Counted from the first letter of the stretch, positions 1 to 8,053 are shown. The stretch is 46,244 bases of DNA from Prevotellaceae bacterium (GCA_029218445.1 JAQXRI010000076.1:1-46244), one strand, 5' to 3'. Numbers and translations: made by a program. Notes: generated from the letters alone by a model not told the origin.

Positions 1-209
1 CCATGTGTCCGCCCGCCGCCGCAAATGTCCGTCATAACATATATTATTGCCTTTCCGATGGTTTTAGGCGGCGGGCGGACACACGGGTCCGCCCCTACAA
101 TCGGCGGTTTTATCGTTTAGACGATTCGTCGATAGTAGGGGCGGGACCGTTGGAGACTGAAAGTTCAGTTGCGGTTGATGTTTACGTTAGTTCGTCGAAC
201 TCACGTTAA
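1..209 (+). repeat. Dispersed GC-rich repeat with inverted arms
   Basis: Non-coding start of the window. Bases 4-20 and 67-83 form a perfect 17-bp inverted repeat (GGCGGCGGGCGGACACA type) separated by 46 bases. Bases 86-98 (GGTCCGCCCCTAC) recur inverted at 135-148 with one extra base. The segment CCGCCCCTACA..CGGC.GTTTTAT (89-113) and the later TTAG..CGAACTCACGTTAA (186-209) both recur on the opposite strand at 6121-6165. This looks like a REP-type intergenic repeat family. A 68-codon frame crosses it, but its composition is repeat-like and I do not call it a gene. Confidence 0.6.
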
Positions 210-237
210 TGTTGTGCGATAAATAAATGTGTGAGAT

Positions 238-855
238 TTATTTTTCTGTATAGAAATAAAACTGCTTCATGGCATTGGTTGTGATGCCGTAGTTGGTTTC
301 ATATCCATCTACTTTCATCCTGGCTGCCAAAATCTGCATCTGCATAGGACGCTCTATGGTAGAGTTGTACATGCCGAATGAAGGCAACTGCCAAAGGAAG
401 TTGATCTCAACGTCGTGAACCTTACCGTCGTATTCAACATTGTACTTCAGATTGGAAGGGCCGATGATGAACTGGATGGGCGACTTGACATAGTAGAGTA
501 TCGAGCAGTTGATGTCCTGATTGGGCTGGCTTTCGAGCGCGGCCTTCAATCCGTCGTTGTACTGAATCTGCTCGGCTATGGCCTTTGCAGGGAAGTTGTA
601 GATGGTCATGGTGCTGTCGGTGCGGATGTTCCATGCCACCTGCACGGTGTCGTACTTGTCGGTGACGTTGGCGTTGTTGACAGCGGGATAAATCATCTTG
701 CCATTGTAGGAACCCTGTGTGAGGAGGAAGCACTGGGTGATTTCCTGCTGAGTGAGTGGCTCGTAAGAGCTGCCGCTTGACTCGGTGTTGCATGAGGTGA
801 ATGCCAAAGCTGCAACGAAGCAGCCGATGATTGATAGTAATGTGAATTTCTTCAT
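238..855 (-). CDS. Putative lipoprotein, possibly DUF4840 family
   Basis: A 205-residue secreted protein of unknown function. The start at 855 is chosen because the 20 codons upstream (KEKKIINKHNKTK) do not look like a signal, whereas MKKFTLLSIIGCF...LAFTSC is a typical lipoprotein signal peptide with the lipidated Cys at residue 22. The mature part begins with a Ser/Gly-rich tether (NTESSGSSYEPLT). It then shows QGSYNGKMIYP followed by alternating beta-type segments, which recall the DUF4840 group of Bacteroides and Prevotella lipoproteins; that assignment is from memory. The protein is probably anchored to the outer membrane or surface. It stands alone, 100 bases downstream of fucP on the same strand, and could be read from the fucP transcript. 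No catalytic motif is visible. Confidence 0.7.
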   Translation of the reverse strand: MKKFTLLSIIGCFVAALAFTSCNTESSGSSYEPLTQQEITQCFLLTQGSYNGKMIYPAVNNANVTDKYDTVQVAWNIRTDSTMTIYNFPAKAIAEQIQYNDGLKAALESQPNQDINCSILYYVKSPIQFIIGPSNLKYNVEYDGKVHDVEINFLWQLPSFGMYNSTIERPMQMQILAARMKVDGYETNYGITTNAMKQFYFYTEK

Positions 856-955
856 TTTTGTTTTGTTATGCTTATTGATTATTTTTTTCTCTTTGTAAAC
901 AACATTTGCTTGCAATCTTGCATGACGATGGCCATAAAACCACGTTATTTAACTT

Positions 956-2311
956 TTATTTGCTATAATCGTGGCTTATGTTGTGGCGAATGAAGGCGCG
1001 ATGGCCATACACGGCCACTACCAGGAAGCAGACGAACGTGATGACGTAGGAGAGGTTGGTGGCAGGGATGCTGCCAAGGCTGATGCCCGAATCGATGATG
1101 ATGGCCTGGAGCGGCGGAAACACCGAACCGCCGAGTATCGACATGATGAGCCCCGCACCGCCCACCTTGACGTTGTTGCCCAAGCCGCGCAGGGCAATGC
1201 CGTAGATGGTGGGGAACATGAGCGACATGCAGCCGCTTACCATTACAAGGCAGTAGAGGCCGTTGCGGTCGGTGAAGAACACCACGCCGCCGATGGCTGC
1301 CATGCCAAGGATGGCGAGAATGGAGAGCAGACGGCCAGGTTGTATGTATTTAAGAAACCAGGTGCAGATGAAACGGCTGCAGGTGAACACGGCCAAGGCC
1401 GCTATGTTGTACTTCTGCGAGAGTATCTCGGCCGCCTTCTCGCTCATGCCTTCGTTCATGAACACGCGTGTGCCATATTGTATGATGAACGTCCAGCACA
1501 TCACCTGCGCGCCGACATAGAAGAACTGTGCCACCACGCCCTCGCGGTAGTTTCTGATGGTGACGAGTTCGGCCAGCGACTGGCGAAGGGGCTTGTCGCT
1601 GTGGGTGTCGCCGTTGTTGGGCATCTTGGTGACTCTGATGAGCACGAGCAGCAGTATGATAAGCGCACCGATGAACACATAGGGCTGTATGAGTATCGAC
1701 AGGTCGTGGTCCTTTATCAGGTTGAACTGGGCGTCGGACAGCGAGCTGCGCGTGGCGGTGTCCATGGGGCTCATCCTGGCCTGGATGAACTGCATGGCCA
1801 CGTAAAGGCCTGCAAGACAGCCCATGGGGTTGAACGCCTGGGCAAGGTTGAGGCGCTGGGTGGCCGTCTCTTCGCTGCCCATGCAGTAGATGAAGGGGTT
1901 GCAGCTCGTCTCAAGAAACGAGAGGCCGCACGTCATGACGAAATAGGCGAAGAGGAAAGGATAGTAGAACCCTATGGCCTTGGCAGGAATGAACATGAGG
2001 GCTCCAAGGGCGTAGAGGCCCAACCCTATGAGTACGCCCGACTTGAACGAATGGCGCTGGATGAACAAGGCGGCGGGGAAGGCCATGACGAAGTAGCCCA
2101 GATAGAAGGCCACCTGCACCAGTGCCCCCTCGGTGACGCTCATGCGGAATATTTTTGAGAAAGCCTTTACCATGGGGCTTGTGATGTCGTTGGCAAAGCC
2201 CCACAGCGCAAAGCACGACGTAATCATGGCAAAGGGAATGAGGAAGCTGACGCCATCCTTGGCGAGCAGTCCGTTTTTCTTTTGTTCAAGTAATATATTG
2301 TTGTTGTTCAT
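956..2311 (-). CDS. fucP: L-fucose:H+ symporter (FucP-type MFS)
   Basis: A 451-residue inner-membrane permease of the major facilitator superfamily, FucP branch, predicted to import L-fucose with protons. The first membrane helix (FLIPFAMITSCFALWGFANDI) carries the FALWGFANDITSPMV signature of FucP, and a second hallmark, LETSCNPFIYCMGSEE, follows in helix 5. About 12 hydrophobic helices are visible, with a hydrophilic loop near the middle (RVTKMPNNGDTHSDKP). The start at 2311 (MNNNNILLEQKK) is preferred to an upstream Met at 2371, which would add 20 poorly hydrophobic residues running through the promoter. It is divergent from fkp, so imported fucose can be phosphorylated and activated by Fkp. 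Other FucP-family substrates (galactose, glucose, N-acetylglucosamine) cannot be excluded, but the neighbour supports fucose. Confidence 0.88.
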   Translation of the reverse strand: MNNNNILLEQKKNGLLAKDGVSFLIPFAMITSCFALWGFANDITSPMVKAFSKIFRMSVTEGALVQVAFYLGYFVMAFPAALFIQRHSFKSGVLIGLGLYALGALMFIPAKAIGFYYPFLFAYFVMTCGLSFLETSCNPFIYCMGSEETATQRLNLAQAFNPMGCLAGLYVAMQFIQARMSPMDTATRSSLSDAQFNLIKDHDLSILIQPYVFIGALIILLLVLIRVTKMPNNGDTHSDKPLRQSLAELVTIRNYREGVVAQFFYVGAQVMCWTFIIQYGTRVFMNEGMSEKAAEILSQKYNIAALAVFTCSRFICTWFLKYIQPGRLLSILAILGMAAIGGVVFFTDRNGLYCLVMVSGCMSLMFPTIYGIALRGLGNNVKVGGAGLIMSILGGSVFPPLQAIIIDSGISLGSIPATNLSYVITFVCFLVVAVYGHRAFIRHNISHDYSK

Positions 2312-2368
2312 AAGACAGGCGTTGACGTTGTGGCTGGTTCTTTTTATTGCCAATAATTCATTTGTCGG

Positions 2369-2400
2369 CAAAAGTACAACTTTTTATTGAATTTGGCAAG
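2369..2400 (-). promoter_or_regulatory. Predicted fucP promoter
   Basis: On the minus strand TACTTTTG (2369-2376) matches the Bacteroidetes -7 consensus TAnnTTTG, and CTTG at 2397-2400 lies 20 bases upstream as an imperfect -33 element. The divergent fkp promoter overlaps this stretch, so one regulator could act on both genes. Confidence 0.4.
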
Positions 2401-2426
2401 TTATTTCCAAATTTTATTTATCTTTG
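2392..2426 (+). promoter_or_regulatory. Predicted fkp promoter
   Basis: TATCTTTG at 2419-2426 is a perfect -7 element (TAnnTTTG). TTTG at 2392-2395 could be the -33 element, although the 23-base gap is longer than the usual 19-21. The fkp ATG is 40 bases downstream. Confidence 0.45.
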
Positions 2427-2466
2427 CACAGAAAATGTGTCATTAAAGGCTATAATATCAAGCAAC

Positions 2467-5211
2467 ATGAAGAAACTATTGTCATTGCCACCAAACTTGG
2501 TGGATAACTTTCACGACGTCACGGGACTTGACCGTAGCGAGTTTTTCTGTACGTGCGACCCCATAGGCCATCGCCTTGGCAGTGGCGGCGGCACCACGTG
2601 GCTGCTGGAACAGTGTTATAAGGACGAGGGCGGCGGCATGTCGTTTGCCGACTGGCTGAAGGCCGACCGCCGCATACTGCTGCACGCCGGAGGGCAGAGC
2701 CGACGGCTGCCTGCCTACGCCCCCTCGGGAAAGATACTCACGCCGGTGCCAGTGTTCAGGTGGGAGGTGGGACAGCGGCTGTCGCAGGACCTGCTGCAAC
2801 TGCAGCTGCCACTGTATGAAAGGCTGATGGACCTGGCTCCCGACAACATACACACCATGGTGGTCAGCGGCGACGTGTATATAAGGGCGGCGCAGCAGCT
2901 GCCACCGGTGCCAGAGGCCGACATCGTGTGCTATGGCCTGTGGCTCGACTCTACAATAGCCAAGGACCACGGGGTGTTTGTGTCGGAACGCAAGACACCG
3001 ACGGTGCTGAAACGAATGCTGCAGAAACCCACGGTGGAGACCCTGAACGACCTGCTGCAAAGCCACTACTACCTGACCGACATTGGAGTGTGGCTGCTGA
3101 GCGACAGGGCTGTGGAGAGGCTGGTGAGGCACTCGAAGGACGACAAGGGCAACATGAAGGAGTATGACCTGTATTCAGAATTCGGATGCTCGATGGGCAC
3201 CAATCCGCTGATTAGCGAGCCTGACCTGCAGGAGCTGACGGTGGCCATACTGCCATTGCCCGAAGGCGAGTTCTACCATTTTGGCACCACCCGCGAGATG
3301 ATTTCATCGACGCTTGCAATACAGAACAAGGTGAACGACCAGCGCCAGATACGCCATCATGGACACAAGCCACACCCGTCGATATTCGTGCAGAATGCCA
3401 AGGTGGAGGTGACGATAAAGTCGTGCAACACAAACCTGTGGATAGAAAACAGCCACGTGGGGAGCAAGTGGACCCTGAGCCACGACAACGTAGTGACGGG
3501 TGTGCCTGAAAACGACTGGGACATAACGCTGAAGGAAGGACAGTGTATCGACATAGTGCCTATAGGCGACGACAAATACGTGTTGCGACCATATCATATA
3601 GACGACAAGTTTGCGGGCGACGAGCAACGACGCGAGATGTTTCCTGTGGTTGACGGAGCAATGGAAAAGCGGGGCGAAATGGGAGAAACGTTGAAGGCGA
3701 TGCTCACCTCTCACCCTTCACCTCTCACCCCTCACCTCTCACCTCTCACCTCTAATTATGTTTCCGCCGAACAAATATCCGACCGTGCCAATCTGAAGAG
3801 GCTGTTTGAGCAGAGGCAGGCTTTCCGCAAAGACAACTGGAAGGCCCTGGCCGCCAACTACCGCCGCAGCGTGTTCTATCAGCTCGACCTCGACGATGCC
3901 GCGCGCGAGTTTAAGGCGTGGGGCATAGGCATGCCCGCCCCACTGCCCGACGACGCTCCGCTGCTGACACGCATACACGACGCAATGTGGAGAGTGGAGT
4001 GTGGCGAAGCGGGAGAGGAGCGCAGGGCCTTCGAACTGCTGCGCGAGGGACTGACCGAGGACGTGGCATCGTGTCCGCAGCAGCCGCGCATGGGAGTGTA
4101 TTCCGACCAGATAGTATGGGGCAGAAGTCCGGTGCGCATCGACATTGCAGGAGGATGGACCGACACGCCGCCTTACTGCCTGATGGAGGGTGGCAACGTG
4201 GTGAACCTTGCCATCGAACTGAATGGGCAGCCGCCGCTGCAGACGTTCATACGCCCATGCCGAGAGCCGCACATAGTGCTGCGCAGCATCGACCTCGGAG
4301 CCATGGAGGTGGTTGAAACCTACGAGCAGCTGTCCGACTTCACCCATGTGGGCAGTCCGTTTGCAATACCCAAGGCCGCCCTGACCCTCGCCGGCTTCCA
4401 ACCTGACTTCTGCCAAGACAAGTTTGTGTCGCTGCGCCAGCAACTGGAGTTCTTCGGCTGTGGCATTGAGCTGACGCTGCTGTCGGCCGTTCCGGCAGGC
4501 AGCGGACTTGGAACGAGCAGCATACTGGCATCGACCGTGCTTGGAGCCGTCAACGACTTTTGCTCGCTGGCTTGGGACAAAAACGAGATATGCCGTCGCA
4601 CACTCGTGCTCGAGCAGATGCTGACCACGGGAGGCGGTTGGCAAGACCAGTATGGTGGTGTGCTGGGAGGCATAAAGCTGCTGCAGAGCCAAAGGGGATT
4701 TGACCAGATGCCGCAGGTGAGATGGCTGCCCAACGACATATTTGTGCAGCCCGAGTATGCCGCATGCCATCTGCTGTACTACACGGGCATAACCCGAACG
4801 GCAAAGACCATACTGGCAGAGATAGTGAGGCGAATGTTTTTGAACAGCAGCGGACAGCTGCAACTGTTGAGGCAGATGAAGGCCCACACGCTCGACATGT
4901 ATGAAGCCATACAGCGTCAGGACTTCAGGCAAATGGGCCGCTTGGTAAGGAAGACGTGGAGCCAGAACCAAAGGCTCGACAGCGGCACCAATCCGCAGGA
5001 AGTGCAGCGCATGACCGACCTGATAGACGACCTCTGCCTGGGCTACAAGTTGCCAGGAGCAGGCGGTGGCGGATATCTGTACATGGTGGCCAAAGACCCC
5101 GAGGCGGCCGTGCGCATAAAGCAGACGCTCAACGCCCACCGGCCAAACCGCAACGCGCGATTTGTAGAGATGTCGTTGAGCAATGTTGGACTACAGGTAA
5201 GCAGGAGTTGA
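2467..5211 (+). CDS. fkp: Bifunctional fucokinase/GDP-fucose pyrophosphorylase
   Basis: A 914-residue cytoplasmic enzyme that turns salvaged L-fucose into L-fucose-1-phosphate and then GDP-L-fucose, the donor for fucosylation of capsule and glycoproteins in Bacteroidales. The N-terminal pyrophosphorylase half has the nucleotide-binding HAGGQSRRLP (73-82) with K89. The C-terminal GHMP kinase half has RSPVRIDIAGGWTDTPP (553-569), the ATP-binding PAGSGLGTSS (676-685) and the glycine-rich KLPGAGGGGYL near the end. The start at 2467 follows the promoter; a frame open from 2347 would run through that promoter. Residues 413-430 (LTSHPSP, LTPHLSP, LTS) are encoded by a heptanucleotide tract at 3703-3751, between the halves. 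Length is close to the roughly 950 residues of the Bacteroides enzyme. The GSCFA gene starts 6 bases after the stop, so the two are probably co-transcribed. Confidence 0.93.
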   Translation: MKKLLSLPPNLVDNFHDVTGLDRSEFFCTCDPIGHRLGSGGGTTWLLEQCYKDEGGGMSFADWLKADRRILLHAGGQSRRLPAYAPSGKILTPVPVFRWEVGQRLSQDLLQLQLPLYERLMDLAPDNIHTMVVSGDVYIRAAQQLPPVPEADIVCYGLWLDSTIAKDHGVFVSERKTPTVLKRMLQKPTVETLNDLLQSHYYLTDIGVWLLSDRAVERLVRHSKDDKGNMKEYDLYSEFGCSMGTNPLISEPDLQELTVAILPLPEGEFYHFGTTREMISSTLAIQNKVNDQRQIRHHGHKPHPSIFVQNAKVEVTIKSCNTNLWIENSHVGSKWTLSHDNVVTGVPENDWDITLKEGQCIDIVPIGDDKYVLRPYHIDDKFAGDEQRREMFPVVDGAMEKRGEMGETLKAMLTSHPSPLTPHLSPLTSNYVSAEQISDRANLKRLFEQRQAFRKDNWKALAANYRRSVFYQLDLDDAAREFKAWGIGMPAPLPDDAPLLTRIHDAMWRVECGEAGEERRAFELLREGLTEDVASCPQQPRMGVYSDQIVWGRSPVRIDIAGGWTDTPPYCLMEGGNVVNLAIELNGQPPLQTFIRPCREPHIVLRSIDLGAMEVVETYEQLSDFTHVGSPFAIPKAALTLAGFQPDFCQDKFVSLRQQLEFFGCGIELTLLSAVPAGSGLGTSSILASTVLGAVNDFCSLAWDKNEICRRTLVLEQMLTTGGGWQDQYGGVLGGIKLLQSQRGFDQMPQVRWLPNDIFVQPEYAACHLLYYTGITRTAKTILAEIVRRMFLNSSGQLQLLRQMKAHTLDMYEAIQRQDFRQMGRLVRKTWSQNQRLDSGTNPQEVQRMTDLIDDLCLGYKLPGAGGGGYLYMVAKDPEAAVRIKQTLNAHRPNRNARFVEMSLSNVGLQVSRS
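3703..3757 (+). repeat. Heptanucleotide CTCACCT tract inside fkp
   Basis: Nearly pure pyrimidine/A tract with a 7-base period (CTCACCT, with CTCACCC variants) ending in CTCTAATTATG. It stays in frame and encodes repeats of the heptapeptide LTSHLSP. In this orientation the unit contains no stop codon in any frame. Confidence 0.85.
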
Positions 5212-5217
5212 CAATCG

Positions 5218-6069
5218 ATGGAGTTTAGGACAATAGTAGAAATTGAGCGGCCTGCGTTCCAGATTGAGCCGATGGACGATATGCTCTTCGTGGGTTCGTG
5301 TTTTGCCGACAACATCGGCCAACGTTTTGTTGAAAACAAGTTTAACGCCGTAGTCAATCCGTATGGAGTGATGTATAATCCTGCAAGCATATTGCATACA
5401 GTGGAGAGGATAATTAGAGGTGAGAGGGGAGAGGGGAGAGGTGAGAGATTTGTTCCAAGGGTTGTCTTCTTTACTCTTGGTACTAATCATGTTTATCGAC
5501 TAAAGGAGACGGGTGAGATTGTTGACAATTGCCGGAAGCGTCCTGCCCGCTTGTTTCAGGAAGAGGAACTTACGGTTGACGAATGTGCCGACTATCTGAA
5601 GCAGGCGGTCGATATGCTTCGGACGGTCAATCCCGAAGTGCATGTGGTATTTACGGTAAGCCCTATCCGCTATGCCAAATACGGCTATCACGAAAGCCAA
5701 CTCTCGAAGGCAACGCTCATGCTGGCGGCACAGAAGTGTATTTTAGAGGGTAGAGGGGAGAAGGTAGAGGGTAGAGAATACTACTTCCCCGCCTACGAAA
5801 TAGTCAACGACGAGCTTCGCGACTACAGGTTCTATCGTGAAGACATGATACACCCCTCTGACCAAGCCGTTGAATACATTTGGCAACGTCTGCAGCAGAC
5901 GTGCTTCAGCGATGCTGCGCTCAGATGGTTGGACGAGTGGAAACCGGTGAAGAACGCCTTGAACCATCGTCCGTTTAATCCCGACGGCGATGAATACAAA
6001 CTGTTTATGGAAAAGACGCGGCAGAAGATAGCCGAGCTGCAGTTGCGCTATCCGAAACTGAAAATATAG
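5218..6069 (+). CDS. GSCFA-domain protein with repeat-altered sequence
   Basis: A 283-residue member of the GSCFA family (SGNH/GDSL-like hydrolase fold; substrate not established). The defining GSCFA motif is at 26-30 (FVGSCFADNIG, with the presumed catalytic Ser27). Further family blocks are FFTLGTNHVYRLKETGEIV, VFTVSPIRYAKYG, QLSKATLMLA, YYFPAYEIVNDELRDYRFY and DMIHPSDQAVEYIW, the last carrying the Asp-x-x-His-type end of the active site. Two stretches are coded by purine tracts: IIRGERGEGRGER (65-77) and LEGRGEKVEGRE (176-187). As I remember the family, a conserved block with a Trp and a His-His...Phe-Ser motif should lie between NP.S and LTFGT. Here it is absent, and the first tract stands in its place. 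The protein is also shorter than the usual 310-320 residues. It follows fkp by 6 bases. The frame is open, but activity is doubtful. Confidence 0.8.
   Translation: MEFRTIVEIERPAFQIEPMDDMLFVGSCFADNIGQRFVENKFNAVVNPYGVMYNPASILHTVERIIRGERGEGRGERFVPRVVFFTLGTNHVYRLKETGEIVDNCRKRPARLFQEEELTVDECADYLKQAVDMLRTVNPEVHVVFTVSPIRYAKYGYHESQLSKATLMLAAQKCILEGRGEKVEGREYYFPAYEIVNDELRDYRFYREDMIHPSDQAVEYIWQRLQQTCFSDAALRWLDEWKPVKNALNHRPFNPDGDEYKLFMEKTRQKIAELQLRYPKLKI
5411..5447 (+). repeat. Purine heptamer tract (GAGGTGA/GAGGGGA) in GSCFA gene
   Basis: Starts TAATTAGAGGTGAGAGG, the exact reverse complement of the end of the tract in fkp (CCTCTCACCTCTAATTA), so the two are inverted copies about 1.65 kb apart. GGGGAGA units replace GGTGAGA at the positions where TGA would fall in frame, keeping the gene open. 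Confidence 0.8.
5743..5779 (+). repeat. Second purine tract (TAGAGGG type) in GSCFA gene
   Basis: TTAGAGGGTAGAGGGGAGAAGG and following bases, a TAGAGGG-type variant also present at 9411-9439 and 9486-9536. It is read in frame as LEGRGEKVEGRE and lies just before the conserved YYFPAYEI block. Confidence 0.75.
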
Positions 6070-6084
6070 CTCGCGGAAAAACAA

Positions 6085-6115
6085 AAATCCCGCCTTCGTT
6101 ATGGAGGCGGGATTT
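6085..6115. terminator. Bidirectional hairpin terminator
   Basis: Perfect 11-bp stem AAATCCCGCCT (6085-6095) / AGGCGGGATTT (6105-6115) with a 9-base loop. It is flanked by A-rich sequence on the left and TATTTT on the right, so it can end the fkp-GSCFA transcript. The DUF349 gene lies beyond it on the other strand, and its 3' end could use the same hairpin. Confidence 0.85.
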
Positions 6116-6120
6116 ATTTT

Positions 6121-6165
6121 AACGTGAGTTCGGCTAATAGTATAAACTGCCGGCTGTAGGGGCGG
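6121..6165 (-). repeat. Inverted copy of the 89-209 dispersed repeat
   Basis: Read on the minus strand this gives CCGCCCCTACAGCCGGCAGTTTAT, then TTAGCCGAACTCACGTTAA. It matches 89-113 and 186-209 on the plus strand, without the roughly 75 bases that separate the two parts in the left copy. The copies bracket the fucose locus in opposite orientation. Confidence 0.65.
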
Positions 6166-6202
6166 TTTGACGGTTTAAGAGTATTCGTCGAACTCGATTA
6201 TA

Positions 6203-8053
6203 TTAATTGTTCTGCTGGTCGATAGCCTTAATCTTGTCCTTTACAAGTGCTATCTCGTCTTTGAGCTTCTGCACCTTGCGGTTCATCTCGTCGATGAGGC
6301 TATTGCCCTTCTTGCTGCTTGCGTTGAGGAAGCCGAGGTTGTTCTCATAGGTCTGAGCCTCGCTCTTCAGCTGCTCGTAGTGGCGAACGAGGCGTGCGCG
6401 CTCGTTGTCGAGGGCATTGGCACCCTGTTCAGCCACATTCTTCAGCTTGTTCTTGAAGTTGTTGAGACGCTTGCGCGTAACGCTGATGTGGTGCTTCTTG
6501 TAAATCTCGTCGATGATGGCGTGGAACTCGTCGTAGAGCTTGTCTTTCTCTTTGAACGGAACGTGTCCTACGGCGTTGTATTCTTCGATGAGCTTCTGCA
6601 CGGTTTGATGTATGTCGTCGCTCTCCTCGTTGACGAGCTGCTTGAGTTGCTCAATGATTTGGCGTTTCTTGTCAAGATTGGCGTGCTCTTCGCTGCGCTG
6701 TCCTGCACCGGCCTTGTTGCGACGCTCGAAGAACTCGTTGCAGGTGGTGAGGAACTCCTCCCACAGCTGGTCGCCCTGCTTCTTTGGCACCACTCCGATG
6801 GTCTTCCACTCTTTTTGCAGAGCAATGAGGCGGTCGGTGGTCTTTTTCCATTCGGTGCTGTCCTTCAGGGCTTTGGCCTTTTCTATGAGGGCTCGCTTCT
6901 TGTCGATGTTGGCCTTGTAGGTGTCTTTCAGCTGACGGAAGTATTCGGTCTTTGCGCTGAAGAACTTGTCGCATGAAGCACGGAAACGCTCAAATATCTT
7001 GACGTTCATTTTCTGCGGAGCGAAGCCAATGGTCTTCCATTCGGCCTGTATGTCAATCACTTCCTTAGTGCGCTTCTCCCAGTCGGCAAAGCTCTTGTTG
7101 GGTTCTTCAATGAGGGCTTCCATGCGTTCGCAGAGTGCCGTCTTGCGTGTCAGGTTGTCTTCCTCGCGCTTGCGGAGGTCGTCGTAGTACTGCTGGTGAC
7201 GCTTGTTGATAACTGTGGAAGCTGCCTTGAACCTGTTCCATATTTCCTCGCGCAGCTCCTTTGCCACAGGTCCCGTTTCGCGGTATTCCTGATGCAGCTT
7301 CTGCAGCTGGTGGAATGCGCTGATGGTGTCGGTTTCGTCGGCCAGACGTTCGGCTGCCTCACACAGATGGGTCTTCTTTTCCAGGTTCTTCTTGAAGTCA
7401 TATTCGCGTGCTTCGCTGTTGAGCTTCAGCATGTCGTAGAACTGCTCGACGTATAGCTGATAGCTGCGCCAGAGTTCGCTGACCTTAGTTGCCGGCACGT
7501 TTTTTATTTCCTTCCACTCTTGTTGAAGGGCTTTGAATTCGGGATATGTCTTGTTGGCTTCTTCGGGCGAAACCACCATTTGCTTTATCTTCTCAATTAT
7601 TTCCAGCTTGCGGTTAAGGTTGGCTTCCTTCTCTTCCTCCTGTTGGCGGAACAGTTGCGCCCTGCGCTCTTTGACAATGCCCATTTCGGCCTTGAACACT
7701 TCCTCGTCCTCGTCGGGCAGTATCTGGAACGATGCAGGGTCGGCTCCGCTCTCTACAAACGTCTTGTAGGCGGCCTCGCGCTCGGCAATGTGCATCTTGT
7801 AGAATACTGTCTTGAGGTAATCGATTTCGTCCTTGTCGGGATCTTCATCGCCATGTGCGATTTCCTTCAGACGGTCAACGATTTCCTTCTTTGACGAATA
7901 GACGTGGCGTCCTTCAGCAGGGGCTTCGTCGTCAGCTGGTGTCTCTACTTCAGAAGTCTCCGTAGGCTCTTCGGCCACTGTCAGAGGTTCTTCCACTTTA
8001 TTCACTTCTTCCATTTTGCCTGTTTCCAGGTCTTTCTCTTGAGAGTCCATCAT
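6203..8053 (-). CDS. DUF349 domain protein
   Basis: A 616-residue, highly charged, mostly helical cytoplasmic protein. After an acidic, low-complexity N-terminus rich in Glu and Thr (about 1-50), a unit of about 70-80 residues is repeated. Each repeat shows the DUF349 pattern of aromatic and basic residues, such as LQQEWKEIKNVP, IQAEWKTIGFAP, LQKEWKTIGVVPKK and IEEYNAVGHVPFKEKD, followed by a helix containing LWEEF/IWNRF/LYDEF and a Phe-Asp/Cys-Lys-Phe-Phe-type segment. The C-terminal 70 residues form a coiled coil (LNNFKNKLKNVAEQG to KDKIKAIDQQ). Function is unknown. Two Met codons in tandem (8053, 8050) could both serve as start. It is a single gene that ends facing the fkp-GSCFA unit across a shared terminator. 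Confidence 0.85.
   Translation of the reverse strand: MMDSQEKDLETGKMEEVNKVEEPLTVAEEPTETSEVETPADDEAPAEGRHVYSSKKEIVDRLKEIAHGDEDPDKDEIDYLKTVFYKMHIAEREAAYKTFVESGADPASFQILPDEDEEVFKAEMGIVKERRAQLFRQQEEEKEANLNRKLEIIEKIKQMVVSPEEANKTYPEFKALQQEWKEIKNVPATKVSELWRSYQLYVEQFYDMLKLNSEAREYDFKKNLEKKTHLCEAAERLADETDTISAFHQLQKLHQEYRETGPVAKELREEIWNRFKAASTVINKRHQQYYDDLRKREEDNLTRKTALCERMEALIEEPNKSFADWEKRTKEVIDIQAEWKTIGFAPQKMNVKIFERFRASCDKFFSAKTEYFRQLKDTYKANIDKKRALIEKAKALKDSTEWKKTTDRLIALQKEWKTIGVVPKKQGDQLWEEFLTTCNEFFERRNKAGAGQRSEEHANLDKKRQIIEQLKQLVNEESDDIHQTVQKLIEEYNAVGHVPFKEKDKLYDEFHAIIDEIYKKHHISVTRKRLNNFKNKLKNVAEQGANALDNERARLVRHYEQLKSEAQTYENNLGFLNASSKKGNSLIDEMNRKVQKLKDEIALVKDKIKAIDQQNN

Noticed and set aside
971..2158. 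A 395-codon open frame antisense to fucP
   Set aside because: Low-complexity composition (Ala, His, Glu, Arg) and no signal or motif. The sense strand encodes a clear FucP.
2347..2466. An earlier start of fkp at 2347 (954 residues)
   Set aside because: The extra 40 codons cover the predicted promoter with its -7 element at 2419-2426, and are unlike the Fkp N-terminus.
3739..5139. A 466-codon open frame antisense to fkp
   Set aside because: A shadow of the GC-rich fkp gene: no motif, and the sense strand has all GHMP kinase motifs.
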